Shown here: positions 55,227 to 64,000 of the stretch, piece by piece
How the letters are laid out: each line of letters begins with the position of its first letter
How positions within the stretch are numbered: position 1 is the first letter of the stretch
Notes under the pieces: model-generated
Told to the model about the DNA's origin: nothing
The model's database searches: none
The model's input: only the letters and a program-made list of their open reading frames with translations
Assembly (NCBI GenBank): GCA_028291405.1
Contig: JAQGID010000085.1
Location: 1 to 64,000 of the forward strand
Direction: 5' to 3'
DNA: 64,000 nucleotides
DNA from: Rhodospirillales bacterium
Lineage (GTDB): Bacteria; Pseudomonadota; Alphaproteobacteria; ATCC43930; CGMCC-115725
Position numbers and translations under genes: made by a program

Positions 55227-56182
55227 GCGCGCGCAAGCCCCAGGCAGTGGCCGCGACGCTCGTCGCCGAGCCGCCGCGGCCGCGCCATTTTCTCGACCTC
55301 GATCGGTTCGACGGCGCCGCGCTTCGGCATATCCTCGATCTCGGCATCGCGTTCAAGAAGCGCGGCCGCGGCGGCGAGCGCCCGCTCGTCGGCCGCACCC
55401 TGGCGATGATCTTCGAGAAGCCGTCGACGCGGACCCGCGTCTCCTTCGAGGTCGCGATGTACCAGCTCGGCGGCGACGTCATCATGCTCGACACCGCGTC
55501 GAGCCAGCTCGGTCGCGGCGAGACCGTCGCCGATACGGCGCGCGTCCTGTCGCGCTACGTCGACGCCATCATGATCCGCACGACCAAGGCGGCGAAGCTC
55601 GACGAGCTGGCACTGCACGCCACGGTGCCGGTGATCAACGGGCTGACCGACCTCTCCCACCCCTGCCAGATCATGGCCGATCTGATGACGCTCGAGGAGC
55701 ATCGCGGTCCTCTCGCCGGCAAGATCGTCGCCTGGAGCGGCGACGGCAACAACGTCGTCGCCAGCTGGATCCACGCCGCAGTGCGCTTCGGTTTCGAGCT
55801 GCGCATCGCCTGCCCCGAGGCGCTGCGGCCACCGGCTCGCCTGATCGACTGGGCGCGCGTCAACGGCGGCAGCGTCAGCCTCACCACCGACCCGCGCGAG
55901 GCCGCCGACGGCGCCGATTGCCTGGTCACCGATACCTGGGTTTCGATGGGGGTTGACGACACGCTGAACCGCCACGAGATATTGGCTCCTTATCGCGTCG
56001 ACGAGCGGCTGATGGCGGTTGCCCGGCGCGGTGCGATTTTCATGCATTGCCTGCCGGCCAAACGCGGCGAAGAAGTCAGCGCCGCGGTGATCGACGGACC
56101 GCAATCGGTGGTCTGGGACGAGGCCGAGAATCGCCTGCACGCGCAGAAGGGAATTCTTGCCTGGTGCCTCGCCGCGGGCTGA
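55223..56182 (+). CDS. argF: Ornithine carbamoyltransferase ArgF
   Basis: 319 residues from the ATG overlapping the argD stop. The carbamoyl-phosphate motif '[12 protein letters not shown]' (about 65-76), '[12 protein letters not shown]' and the ornithine-binding '[12 protein letters not shown]' are intact. It converts ornithine to citrulline. The order argD-argF-hslO is common in Alphaproteobacteria. Confidence 0.96.
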   Translation: MSARKPQAVAATLVAEPPRPRHFLDLDRFDGAALRHILDLGIAFKKRGRGGERPLVGRTLAMIFEKPSTRTRVSFEVAMYQLGGDVIMLDTASSQLGRGETVADTARVLSRYVDAIMIRTTKAAKLDELALHATVPVINGLTDLSHPCQIMADLMTLEEHRGPLAGKIVAWSGDGNNVVASWIHAAVRFGFELRIACPEALRPPARLIDWARVNGGSVSLTTDPREAADGADCLVTDTWVSMGVDDTLNRHEILAPYRVDERLMAVARRGAIFMHCLPAKRGEEVSAAVIDGPQSVVWDEAENRLHAQKGILAWCLAAG

Positions 56183-56231
56183 GCGATCGATGCTCCGCCG
56201 CGGCCGCTTGCGCCGCTTTGGAGCTTTGGTC

Positions 56232-57191
56232 ATGACGGCAACGACATCGGCGGATGAATTGGGGTTCTTGCGGTCGGTTCCCGACGATCTGGTGCAACCC
56301 TTTCAAATCGAATCCTCGGCGCTGCGCGGCCGCCTCGTGCGGCTCGGCAGCGCGGTCGACACGATCCTGACGCAGCACGACTATCCCGAGCCCGTCGCCA
56401 TCATGCTGGGCGAGGCGATCACGCTCGCGGCGATCCTGGCCGGCGCGCTCAAATACGAGGGCGTCTTCACGCTGCAGACCAAGGGCGACGGGCCGCTTCA
56501 CCTGCTGGTCGCCGACGTCACCAGCGCCGGGGCGCTGCGCGGCTATGCGCAATTCGACCGCGACAAGCTCGACCGGCTGATCGCCGAGAGCGGCGCCGCC
56601 GCGCTGCACGGCTCGGTGCCGAAGCTGCTCGGCGCCGGCTATATCGCCTTCACCGTCGACCAGGGCGAGCATACCGAGCGCTATCAAGGAATCGTAGAGC
56701 TGCAGGGCGGCCGCCTCGCCGATTGCGCGCACCATTATTTCCGTCAGTCCGAGCAGATCCAGGCTGGCATCAAGCTCGCCGTCGGACGCGATCCCGTGGC
56801 TGGAACCTGGCGCGCCGGCGGGCTCATGCTGCAGCGGCTGCCGACAGAGTCGGGCCGTCATTTCATCGACGAGCTCGAAGAGGACCGCTGGCGCCGCGCC
56901 ATGGTGCTGATGAGTTCCTCGACCGTCGGCGAGCTGCTCGACCCCTGCCTTGCGCCGAACGACCTCCTGTTCCGGCTGTTCCACGAGGACGGCGTCAGGG
57001 TCTACGACGCGCATGATCTCGCGGCGCGCTGCCGCTGCTCGCGCGAGCGGATCGAGCGCGTCCTGCGTAGCCTGCCCGAGGAGGACCGCACCGACCTCGC
57101 CGTCGACGGCGAGGTCCGCGTCACCTGCGAGTTCTGCAACGCCCAGCACGTCTTCTCGCCGGAGGAGGTCGCGGCCGGGCTGACCGATTGA
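56232..57191 (+). CDS. hslO: Redox-regulated chaperone Hsp33
   Basis: The start 'MTATTSADELGFLR' gives 319 residues. The Zn-binding cysteines that switch the chaperone on oxidation are visible as C-x-C in 'ARCRCSRERIE' and C-x-x-C in 'VTCEFCNAQHVF', 29 residues apart. 'GAGYIAFTVDQGEHTERYQGIVEL' is also typical. It follows argF by 49 bases. Confidence 0.93.
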   Translation: MTATTSADELGFLRSVPDDLVQPFQIESSALRGRLVRLGSAVDTILTQHDYPEPVAIMLGEAITLAAILAGALKYEGVFTLQTKGDGPLHLLVADVTSAGALRGYAQFDRDKLDRLIAESGAAALHGSVPKLLGAGYIAFTVDQGEHTERYQGIVELQGGRLADCAHHYFRQSEQIQAGIKLAVGRDPVAGTWRAGGLMLQRLPTESGRHFIDELEEDRWRRAMVLMSSSTVGELLDPCLAPNDLLFRLFHEDGVRVYDAHDLAARCRCSRERIERVLRSLPEEDRTDLAVDGEVRVTCEFCNAQHVFSPEEVAAGLTD

Positions 57192-57333
57192 CGGCGTCCC
57201 GGTTCGCCGGCATCTTCGGCGCGCCGGGAGGAAAGTCAGGGAGCGGAGGTTTTTCCCGGCGCCTCGTTAACGGTGGTCATTTACCGCGGGGCCTTGTACG
57301 GCTGCCGCAGCATCCCCGAGCGAGGCCCCCGGA

Positions 57334-57933
57334 ATGAGCCGTCGATTCTTTGCCCGCCCCGCCGCCGTCGCCGCGTTTGCCGTCCTCGGCATTCTGGCCG
57401 GCTGCGCCTCGCCGCCGCCGCGGCCGAGCTTTCCCGACATCCGTTTCACCAACGAGGCGCCGCTGCGCATCGACGCCGCGACGATCGAGGTCGTCACGGA
57501 TTTCAAGCCGAGCTTTAAGCCGCCGGAGGTCGAGCATCTCTTCCCGGTTCCGCCCGAGCTCGCCATCGAGAATTGGGTGCACGACCGGCTGCAGGCGACG
57601 GGCTCGGGCAGGCGCGTCCTCGTCCACATCGTCGACGCCCGCGTTCGCGAGGTCGAGCTGCCGAAGACGCCGGGGCTGCGCGGCGCCTTCACCACCGACC
57701 AGGCGGAGCGCTACGACGGCACGGTCGAGGTGCGCATCGATCTCCTCAACGAGCGCGGCTTTCCGGAGCGCACCGTCACCGCGAAGGCATCGCGCTCGCA
57801 ATCCGTGCCGGAAGGCATCACGGCGAACCAGCGCGACCAGGCGTGGTACGATATGACCCGCGCGATGATGTCCTATATTGACCAGGAGCTGGAAAAGCAG
57901 ATCCGCGAGAACTTCACCTTCTACGTCCAATGA
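57334..57933 (+). CDS. Hypothetical lipoprotein (199 residues)
   Basis: The N-terminus is a clear lipobox signal ('AFAVLGILAGCASPPP'). The mature part is soluble and contains 'IENWVHDRLQATGSGRRVLVHIVDARV', which resembles lipoproteins of envelope assembly, but no family was certain. The next gene encodes a second lipoprotein on the same strand, so they may act together in the outer membrane. Confidence 0.8.
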   Translation: MSRRFFARPAAVAAFAVLGILAGCASPPPRPSFPDIRFTNEAPLRIDAATIEVVTDFKPSFKPPEVEHLFPVPPELAIENWVHDRLQATGSGRRVLVHIVDARVREVELPKTPGLRGAFTTDQAERYDGTVEVRIDLLNERGFPERTVTAKASRSQSVPEGITANQRDQAWYDMTRAMMSYIDQELEKQIRENFTFYVQ

Positions 57934-57973
57934 CGCGGACGGGGACCTGAGCGCCGCGAGGAGGCCGCACGAC

Positions 57974-58585
57974 ATGATGCCGACCGATCGACCGCAGCGG
58001 CGCCGCGTCATCGCCGGCGTCGCGCTGTCCGGGGCGCTGGCCCTCGCCGCCTGCAGCTTCGCCGGCGACGAGCCGCCGGCCGCGGGTCAGGCACCGGATA
58101 CCGTGGTTGCCCGCTTCGCGCCGGGCGGCGAGGTCTCCGTCATCGAAGTATCCGTCGACGACCCGCGCCCGCTGCGCCGCGCCGAGTTGGTTGGCCCCGG
58201 CGGCGTGATCGTTCCGGCGGATTCCATCGATGCGGGCAGCGCCCCGTCGCTGCAGGACCGGGTATTCCAGCAGTCCGCGCCGGAGCGACCGTTCGCGCCG
58301 CCGCCGAACGAGCCGGGTAGCGGCAACACTGGCGGCGTGGGCATCGGCGGCGGCTTCGGCTTCGGCATGGGCGCCGGGCTTCCCATGCCGCTGACCGGCG
58401 CCGAGGGAAACGGCGGACAGCTGCCGGATCCTGGACAAGTCCATTCCACCGCCCTCTTGCGCCTTCCCGATCCGCTGGGCTATCGCCTGGAATGGCAGCA
58501 ATGGCAGGTGCGGGTCCAGGTCGGCGATCCGCCGAACGCCAACATCGTCGTCCTGCCGGCGCCGCAGCCGCCGGCCAGCCTGTAG
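57974..58585 (+). CDS. Hypothetical lipoprotein with Gly-rich low-complexity region
   Basis: 203 residues with lipobox 'GALALAACSFAGDEP'. A Pro/Gly-rich segment ('GVGIGGGFGFGMGAGLP') divides an N-terminal part from a C-terminal 'LLRLPDPLGYRLEWQQW'. No known family. It is 40 bases after the preceding lipoprotein gene. Confidence 0.7.
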   Translation: MMPTDRPQRRRVIAGVALSGALALAACSFAGDEPPAAGQAPDTVVARFAPGGEVSVIEVSVDDPRPLRRAELVGPGGVIVPADSIDAGSAPSLQDRVFQQSAPERPFAPPPNEPGSGNTGGVGIGGGFGFGMGAGLPMPLTGAEGNGGQLPDPGQVHSTALLRLPDPLGYRLEWQQWQVRVQVGDPPNANIVVLPAPQPPASL

Positions 58586-58630
58586 ACCCAGCCTGTAGAC
58601 CAATCCGTCAGGTTCTGCATCAGCCGGCTC

Positions 58631-59791
58631 TCAGCTCGCCCAGTCGGCGAGGCGGCGGAGGAACTGCGCCCCCGCGGCGATCTGCTCCAGCGCGATGAAC
58701 TCGTTCGCCTGATGCGCCTGGTCGATCGAGCCGGGGCCGCAGACGATTGCCGGGATGCCGGCCTCCTGGAACAGCCCGCCCTCGGTGCCGAAGGCGATGC
58801 TGGTCGTCCCGTTGGCGCCGGTCAGCTGCAAGGCGAGCGCCTCGGCCGGCGAATCCTTCTGCGGCACGAGGCAGGGGATATAGGCGGTCCGCCGCGTCGC
58901 GACCGCCGCCTCCGCGTGGCTGCTTCGCAGTCGGGGCAGCAGCTCATGGTCGGCGAAATCCTCGATCCTGCGTCGGATCGCCTCGGCGTCCTCGCCCGGC
59001 AGCGGCCGGAAGCTCCAAGTGAAATCGCATTGCGGCGCCACGACGTTCAGCGCGACGCCGCCGCCGATCGTCCCGATGTTGAAGGTCGTATACGGCGGCT
59101 CGAAGCCGTTCGCCGGATCGCCCTTGTCGCGCAGCTCGGCGGCCAGCGCGTCGATGAACTGGATGATCTCGGCCGCCGCGAGGATGGCGTTGAGGCCGCG
59201 CTCCGGTGCGCTCGAATGCGCGGCGCGGCCGGTGACCGCGGTGGTGAAGCCCTGGACGCCCTTATGCGCGTTGGCGACCTGCATCGAGGTCGGCTCGCCG
59301 ATGATCGCGAGCCGCGGCCGCGCCGGTCCCTGCGGCAGGTCGGCGATGAGATGCGGCACGCCGAGGCAGCCGACCTCCTCGTCGAACGAGAAGGCGAGAT
59401 GCAGCGGACGCGCCAGAGGCCGCGCGACGAGCTCCGGCACGAGCGAGAGCGCGATCGCGATGAAGCCCTTCATGTCGGCGGCGCCGCGGCCGTAGAGCTT
59501 GTCCTCCTTCTCGACGAGGGTGAAGGGATCGCTGTCCCAGGGCTGGTCCTCGACCGGCACGACGTCGGTATGGCCGGAGAGGATGACGCCGCCGCCGGTT
59601 TCCGCCGGGCCGATCGTCGCGAAGAGATTGGCCTTGCTGCGCGTCGCGTCATGCGTCAGCCGGCTGGCGACACCATGCAAGGCGAGGTATTCGGCGACCC
59701 ACTCGATCAGCGCGAGATTCGACTTCGCGGAGACCGTGTCGAAACCGACCAGGGTCCGCAGGATCGCGGTCGCCGAAAGCGTCTGCGTCAC
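58631..59791 (-). CDS. argE: Acetylornithine deacetylase ArgE
   Basis: 386 residues from a GTG with ggaggtgagg before it. M20 family metal ligands are visible: 'ILSGHTDVVPVE', 'LYGRGAADMKGF', 'AFSFDEEVGCLG' and 'FGTEGGLFQEAG'. It removes acetate from N-acetylornithine. It belongs to the minus-strand run apaG-folE-argE, away from argD-argF. Confidence 0.92.
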   Translation of the reverse strand: MTQTLSATAILRTLVGFDTVSAKSNLALIEWVAEYLALHGVASRLTHDATRSKANLFATIGPAETGGGVILSGHTDVVPVEDQPWDSDPFTLVEKEDKLYGRGAADMKGFIAIALSLVPELVARPLARPLHLAFSFDEEVGCLGVPHLIADLPQGPARPRLAIIGEPTSMQVANAHKGVQGFTTAVTGRAAHSSAPERGLNAILAAAEIIQFIDALAAELRDKGDPANGFEPPYTTFNIGTIGGGVALNVVAPQCDFTWSFRPLPGEDAEAIRRRIEDFADHELLPRLRSSHAEAAVATRRTAYIPCLVPQKDSPAEALALQLTGANGTTSIAFGTEGGLFQEAGIPAIVCGPGSIDQAHQANEFIALEQIAAGAQFLRRLADWAS

Positions 59792-59805
59792 CGCCTCACC
59801 TCCGC

Positions 59806-60474
59806 TCAGACATTCTCCAGCCCGTGCCGTCCCGGCGTCCCGATCATCGCCAGGAACTCGCGGCGCGTCGTCGGGTCGTCCCGGAAGGCGCCCAGCATGC
59901 TGCTCGTCACCATGCTAACGCCCGGCTTGTGGACGCCGCGCGTCGTCATGCATTGGTGCGCCGCCTCGATGACGACGGCGACGCCCTTCGGCTGCAGCAC
60001 GTCGCGCAGCGTCGTGGCGATCTGCGCCGTCATCTTCTCCTGAATCTGCAGCCGCTTGGCATAGACCTCGACGAGCCGCGCCAGCTTCGAGATGCCGACG
60101 ACCCGCTTGTCCGGCAGATAGGCGATATGCGCCTTGCCGATGATTGCCGCGATATGGTGCTCGCAATGCGATTCGAACCGGATGTCCTTGAGGACGACCA
60201 TCTCGTCATAGCCGTTGATCTCGTCGAAGGTGCGCTTCAGCAGCTCGACCGGGTCGCTGTCGTAGCCGCGAAAGAACTCCTCGTAGGAGCGCACGACCCG
60301 ATCCGGCGTTCCGACCAGCCCGGCACGGTCGGGGTCGTCGCCGGCCCATTGTATCAGGGTGCGTACGGCGGCCTCGGCCGCTTCGCGGCTCGGCCGCTTC
60401 AGCCGTCGCGGCGGGGCCGGCGGCGCATCGTCGTCGTCCGCCCGCGCGCGGCGGCGGGAAGGTTGCTTTGCCAT
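59806..60474 (-). CDS. folE: GTP cyclohydrolase I
   Basis: 222 residues; a charged N-terminal extension precedes the domain. Zn-binding and catalytic text: '[26 protein letters not shown]' and '[16 protein letters not shown]'. It makes dihydroneopterin triphosphate for folate. It ends 14 bases before argE. Confidence 0.96.
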   Translation of the reverse strand: MAKQPSRRRARADDDDAPPAPPRRLKRPSREAAEAAVRTLIQWAGDDPDRAGLVGTPDRVVRSYEEFFRGYDSDPVELLKRTFDEINGYDEMVVLKDIRFESHCEHHIAAIIGKAHIAYLPDKRVVGISKLARLVEVYAKRLQIQEKMTAQIATTLRDVLQPKGVAVVIEAAHQCMTTRGVHKPGVSMVTSSMLGAFRDDPTTRREFLAMIGTPGRHGLENV

Positions 60475-60528
60475 CGGAAGCTCCTCGCGCGGTCGCGCCG
60501 GCCGTTCGTTGGCCGTTGTTGCGGCGGA

Positions 60529-60921
60529 TCAGTTCAGCCGGATCGCTTGGTGGGGGGAATCGAGCGAGAACGCGGGGATCGCCACCTCGAAGCTTTCGCC
60601 GCCGTGGGTCTCCATCTCATAGGTGCCCATCATGATGCCGGACGGCGTCGTGAGCGGTGTGCCGCTGGTGTATTCGAAGGTCTCGCCGGGCGCGAGCACG
60701 GGCTGCTCGCCGACCACGCCGGGGCCGCGCACCTCCTGCAGCCGTCCCATGCCGTCGGTGATCCGCCAATGCCGCCGCCGCAGCTGGACCGTCTCGCCGC
60801 CGGTGTTCTCGATCCGAACCTGATAGGCCCAGACATAGTGGTTCTCGGTCGGCGAGGATTGATCCTCGAGGTAGAACGGCTTGACGGTGACTTTGATCGA
60901 ACGGGTGATTTCCGAATACAT
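60529..60921 (-). CDS. apaG: ApaG protein
   Basis: 130 residues of the ApaG fibronectin-III-like fold: '[31 protein letters not shown]', '[20 protein letters not shown]' and 'GTYEME'. It is linked to Co/Mg resistance and nucleoside polyphosphate metabolism. It is followed by folE on the same strand. Confidence 0.95.
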   Translation of the reverse strand: MYSEITRSIKVTVKPFYLEDQSSPTENHYVWAYQVRIENTGGETVQLRRRHWRITDGMGRLQEVRGPGVVGEQPVLAPGETFEYTSGTPLTTPSGIMMGTYEMETHGGESFEVAIPAFSLDSPHQAIRLN

Positions 60922-61010
60922 CTTGCATCCTTCGCGGTTCCCGTCAGGCGCCGCAGGGGAGCGTCGGCAAGGTCCGCTTAGACGTCATTTTGGCCGCTTA
61001 GGCTGCTCCG

Positions 61011-61676
61011 TCAAGCCTGCCGTAGCGGGACAGCCCGGTTTCGTGGCGCCGCCTGGGCTTCGCGCCGATCATCGGCGCCCGCAAACCGGCGATATGACCA
61101 GATCTGCGTCGGCAGAAAGTTGAGCCAAATGCGCTCGACCTCCCGCCCGGCGATCCCGAGACTCCGGCACGGTAGCGGCGATTCCAGCGCGTTGGTCAGC
61201 TGCACCAGGCGCCCCTCGGCGCCGAGCAGCGCGAAGGATTGCTCGACGATGTCGCGTTGCGCGGCGAGGGGAAACCATTTGATCGGCAAGCTCGAGGCGA
61301 TCTGCGACAGCTGCGTGATGCTGCGCGCGGCGAGCAGGGAAGCGAGGTCGGTCGCATCGCCCTCGACGACGGTAATGCCGGGGAAGCGGCGGCGCAGCAC
61401 CTCGGCGAGGGCCGGCTCCCGCTCGATGACGACGAGCCGCTCCGCCGGACAGCCGTGCCGCAGCAGGCCGGCGGTGATGCTGCCGGTCCCCGCCCCGAGC
61501 TCGAGGACGTGACCCGGCCGCGCGAGGTCCATTTGCCGCGCCATGGCGTCGGCGACGAGCCGGCCGCTCGGCACGGCGGCGGCGATGTCGATCGGCCGGC
61601 GCAGCCACAGTCCGAAGAAGAGCCCCAAATCCGACAGCACGTTGCGCTCCGCGAAGCCGTTCGAGGCAGTGACCAT
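61011..61676 (-). CDS. Phospholipid N-methyltransferase-like SAM methyltransferase
   Basis: 221 residues. The SAM site 'GHVLELGAGTGSITAGLLRHG' is followed by 'VVIEREPALAEVLRRRFPGITVVEGDATDL', typical of PmtA and of related rRNA dimethylases. The basic N-terminal 'LGLFFGLWLRRPIDIAAAVPSGRLVA' is characteristic of the phospholipid enzymes. Target unproven. Confidence 0.85.
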   Translation of the reverse strand: MVTASNGFAERNVLSDLGLFFGLWLRRPIDIAAAVPSGRLVADAMARQMDLARPGHVLELGAGTGSITAGLLRHGCPAERLVVIEREPALAEVLRRRFPGITVVEGDATDLASLLAARSITQLSQIASSLPIKWFPLAAQRDIVEQSFALLGAEGRLVQLTNALESPLPCRSLGIAGREVERIWLNFLPTQIWSYRRFAGADDRREAQAAPRNRAVPLRQA

Positions 61677-61799
61677 AAGACATCAACGTGTCAGTTTTTT
61701 TTGCTACCGCGCGTGCCGGCCGCCTCTAGTAGGCAGCCGCGAAAGTGTCATCAACATCTGGTAGGTCATCGGAAGCTCTGACAACGATCGGACCTCGCC

Positions 61800-62189
61800 A
61801 TGGCGCAATTGTCCTCGGCCGAACAGACCAGCGAGCAGACCGGACTGACCTTACGTTTCGCGCGTGGGGTCGTCCGGATGCTCGTGGCCATGCCGGCCGC
61901 GGCGACGGGACGTCGGATGCGCCGGAACGCGCGCTTCCGACGCCTCCTGCGGAGGCCGCAGGTTCCGACGGTCGTATCGCGGCCGGAACGTCCCGACCCC
62001 GTCGCGGTGGTGGTCATGGCGCTCGACCGGCTCGGGCCCGCCTCGATCCGCGCCTCGCTGTCGGGCGTCGGCGTCCGCGTCACCGTGCCGGACGAGCGGA
62101 TGGCGTCGGTGTTCCGTGCGGCGCTCACGGAGACGCAGCGACGCCGTGTCACCGATCGGCTGATCGAGATCGTCGTCGAGCCCGCCTGA
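61800..62189 (+). CDS. Hypothetical protein (129 residues)
   Basis: An Arg-rich N-terminal half with 'RRMRRNARFRRLLRR' and a compact C-terminal part, 'VAVVVMALDRLGPASIRASLSGVGVRVTVPDER'. No domain was recognised. It is on the plus strand between two minus-strand genes; the opposite-strand ORF has shadow-like composition. Confidence 0.55.
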   Translation: MAQLSSAEQTSEQTGLTLRFARGVVRMLVAMPAAATGRRMRRNARFRRLLRRPQVPTVVSRPERPDPVAVVVMALDRLGPASIRASLSGVGVRVTVPDERMASVFRAALTETQRRRVTDRLIEIVVEPA

Positions 62190-62204
62190 CGGCAAGCCCG
62201 AACC

Positions 62205-62987
62205 CTATTCGTCACGCGGCAGGGCGCTCTCGTGCCAGCGCCGCAGCACCAGCCACGAGACCAGCGACAGCACCCAATAGATCGCGACGCCGGCGAAGGA
62301 CAGCAGGACCAGCGCCGCGAAAAGGCGCGGGATCTGCAGCCGGTAGCCGGCCTCGAGGATGCGGAAGGCGAGGCCGGTCTCGGTGCCGCCGGTGCCGGCG
62401 ACGAACTCCGCGACGACGGCGCCGATCAGCGCGAGGCCTCCCGAGATGCGCAGGCCGCCGAGGAAATAGGGCAGCGCCGCCGGCAGGCGGAGCAGCAGCA
62501 GCGCCTGCCAGCCGGTGGCGCCGTAGAGGCGGAACAGCTCGACGAGGTTGCGGTCGGCGCTGTTGAGCCCGAGCGTCGTGTTCGCGACGATCGGGAAGAA
62601 CGCCACGAGCCAGGCGCAGAGCAGCAGCGCCAGGAACGTGTTCTGCACCCAGATGATGATCAGCGGCGCGATTGCGACGATCGGCGTCACCTGCAGGATC
62701 ACCGCATACGGGAAGAGGCTGATCTCGAGCAGCCTGGAGCGGGCAAAGAGGATGGCGATCAGCCCGCCCAGCACCGCCGCGGCGGCGAGCGCGGCGGCGG
62801 TGATGCGCAGCGTCACCAGCAGCGAGCCGAAGAGGCTCGCCCCGTCGCGCCAGAGCGTCTCGGCGACGACGAGCGGCCCTGGCAGGACATAGACCGGGAT
62901 ATCCTCGATGCGGACGACCGCCTCCCAGGCGACGAGGAAGATAACGCCGACGACGAGCGGCGCGAGCAGCCGCCAGCTCGCCCTCAT
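62205..62987 (-). CDS. ABC transporter permease (SsuC/TauC/ThiX-like)
   Basis: 260 residues with six membrane helices and the binding-protein-dependent transport loop 'YGATGWQALLLLRLPAALPYFLGGLRIS'. It belongs to the nitrate/sulfonate/pyrimidine importers. Its gene starts 13 bases after the ATPase gene. No binding protein is inside the window next to it; the orphan NMT1 protein at 37.9 kb could be one partner, but this is unproven. Confidence 0.88.
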   Translation of the reverse strand: MRASWRLLAPLVVGVIFLVAWEAVVRIEDIPVYVLPGPLVVAETLWRDGASLFGSLLVTLRITAAALAAAAVLGGLIAILFARSRLLEISLFPYAVILQVTPIVAIAPLIIIWVQNTFLALLLCAWLVAFFPIVANTTLGLNSADRNLVELFRLYGATGWQALLLLRLPAALPYFLGGLRISGGLALIGAVVAEFVAGTGGTETGLAFRILEAGYRLQIPRLFAALVLLSFAGVAIYWVLSLVSWLVLRRWHESALPRDE

Positions 62988-63000
62988 GGCCAGCTCGTCG

Positions 63001-63783
63001 TCATGGCCTGGCCATCGCCGCGGCGAGCGCCTCGGAGACGGTCCGGCAATGATCGCCGTACGTCGCCGTCATGCGCAGCTCGGTCTCGCGCGGGTAGGGG
63101 AGATCGATCGGCAGATCGGCGGCGATGCGCCCGGGACGCGGCGACAGGACGACGACGTGGCTCGACAGGAACACCGATTCGAAGACGCTGTGGGTGACGA
63201 AGACCACCGTCCAGCCGGCGGTGCGCCATAGCCGCAGCAAATCCTCGTTGAGCTTGAGGCGGGTGATCTCGTCGAGCGCCGCGAAGGGCTCGTCGAGCAG
63301 CAGGAGGCGGGGCCGCGTGGCGAAGGCGCGGGCGATGGAGACGCGCATCTTCATGCCGCCGGAGAGTTCGCGCGGATAGGCGCCGGCGAAGCCGTCGAGG
63401 CCGACTGCGGCGATCGCTTCGGCGATGCGCGGCCCGGCCTCGCGCCGCGACATGCCGGCGAGGCGCAGCGGCAGGTAGATGTTGTCGGCGACCGTCGCCC
63501 AGGGCATCAGCGTCGGCTCCTGGAAGACGAAGCCGACGGAACCCGAGGCGGCGCCGTCGGCAGCGAGCCAGCGTCGGCCGACGCTCGGCTCGACCAGCCC
63601 GGCGATGATCCGCAGCAGCGTCGACTTGCCGCAGCCCGACGGGCCCAGCAGGCTGACGAAGCTGCCCGCGGCGATCGTCAGATCGATCCCAGCGAGCGCC
63701 ACGGTGCCGTTGCGAAACGTCTTGCCGACGCCGGAGAGGGTCAGAAGTCCGTCGCCCGCGCTTGAACGGTGAGATTCACGCAT
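63001..63783 (-). CDS. ABC transporter ATPase (SsuB/TauB-like)
   Basis: 260 residues with Walker A 'LLGPSGCGKSTLLRI', signature 'ELSGGMKMRVSIARAFA' and Walker B 'LLLLDEPFAALDE'. It pairs with the following permease. The operon may begin further to the right, outside the window. Confidence 0.9.
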   Translation of the reverse strand: MRESHRSSAGDGLLTLSGVGKTFRNGTVALAGIDLTIAAGSFVSLLGPSGCGKSTLLRIIAGLVEPSVGRRWLAADGAASGSVGFVFQEPTLMPWATVADNIYLPLRLAGMSRREAGPRIAEAIAAVGLDGFAGAYPRELSGGMKMRVSIARAFATRPRLLLLDEPFAALDEITRLKLNEDLLRLWRTAGWTVVFVTHSVFESVFLSSHVVVLSPRPGRIAADLPIDLPYPRETELRMTATYGDHCRTVSEALAAAMARP

Positions 63784-64000
63784 TGTCGCGTTCGGCTTTC
63801 CTCCCCCCTTGAGGGGGAGGTCGGCAACGCGGTAGCGTTGACGGGTGGGGGGTGCTGCTGGCGGGAAGCATGTTGCGTGAGACTCTTGGCGCGCTTCGCG
63901 CCTGTCCCCCCACCTGACCGAAGCCTGCGGCTTCGGCCATCCTCCCCCTCAAGGGGGGAGGAATGCTCAGCAAACTCTGTCGCTCCTGAAGAGGCACTCT
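63784..64000. repeat. Repeat-filled edge: inverted GC-rich elements
   Basis: The last 217 bases hold no supported gene. They contain mirrored blocks 'cctcccccttgagggggagg' and its reverse near 63940-63960, plus stem 'gaagcctgcggcttcgg'. These resemble the intergenic repeats near the left edge in design but not in exact sequence. Confidence 0.6.

Overview
The window reads as a GC-rich alphaproteobacterial chromosome. Supporting this are a PAS_5-type protein (common in Alphaproteobacteria), an argD-argF-hslO run, FolE, ApaG, CspA-type cold shock protein, an EmrAB/NodT-type efflux operon and intergenic palindromic repeats typical of that class. The order cannot be fixed from the sequence alone. 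No rRNA, tRNA or CRISPR array was seen.

Left part (1-6.8 kb): the tail of a crotonase-family enzyme, an alpha/beta hydrolase with a cysteine in the nucleophile elbow, the large helicase Lhr, and a cyclase/kynurenine-formamidase-like metal hydrolase, separated by clusters of dispersed GC-rich inverted repeats. At 6.8-13.1 kb the sequence becomes visibly richer in A+T and codon use changes. This island holds one tight minus-strand operon: a DEDDh exonuclease, a DnaG-like primase (CHC2 zinc finger plus Toprim), a reverse transcriptase, a large helical C-terminal module and a nitrilase-fold protein. The RT and the helical module are separated only by a frame change at a run of eight A; read through, they form one protein of about 1068 residues. 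The arrangement resembles the RT plus nitrilase anti-phage class (DRT type 1), but the nitrilase is split off and a primase and an exonuclease are added. This is the strongest candidate for an undescribed system.

Nitrogen block (13.4-34.6 kb): a single minus-strand operon encodes the urea ABC transporter UrtABCDE and then urease UreDABCEF, a PAS_5 gene and UreG. It is preceded by a consensus sigma-54 promoter. Upstream lies allophanate hydrolase AtzF, with its own sigma-54-like promoter. Divergent from AtzF is a BMP/nucleoside-type ABC transporter operon that contains biuret hydrolase BiuH. Facing it are AtzE and its small partner AtzG (1-carboxybiuret hydrolase), under a third sigma-54 promoter, and divergently AtzH (DUF3225). 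Together these would import biuret-like compounds and urea and strip them to ammonia and CO2 under nitrogen limitation. Cyanuric acid hydrolase (AtzD) is not in the window.

Right part (34.7-64 kb): two unrecognised genes, an HTH regulator, a cold shock protein, an orphan NMT1-type binding protein with an amidase, a MarR-EmrA-EmrB-outer-membrane efflux operon, a LysE exporter, a large MscS channel, and a small glycan cluster (acyltransferase 3, GH16, GT2). It continues with RecX, an ABC-2 permease, argD-argF-hslO, two lipoproteins, apaG-folE-argE, a phospholipid methyltransferase-like protein, and an SsuC/SsuB-type permease and ATPase at the edge. Most of this is ordinary housekeeping and transport.
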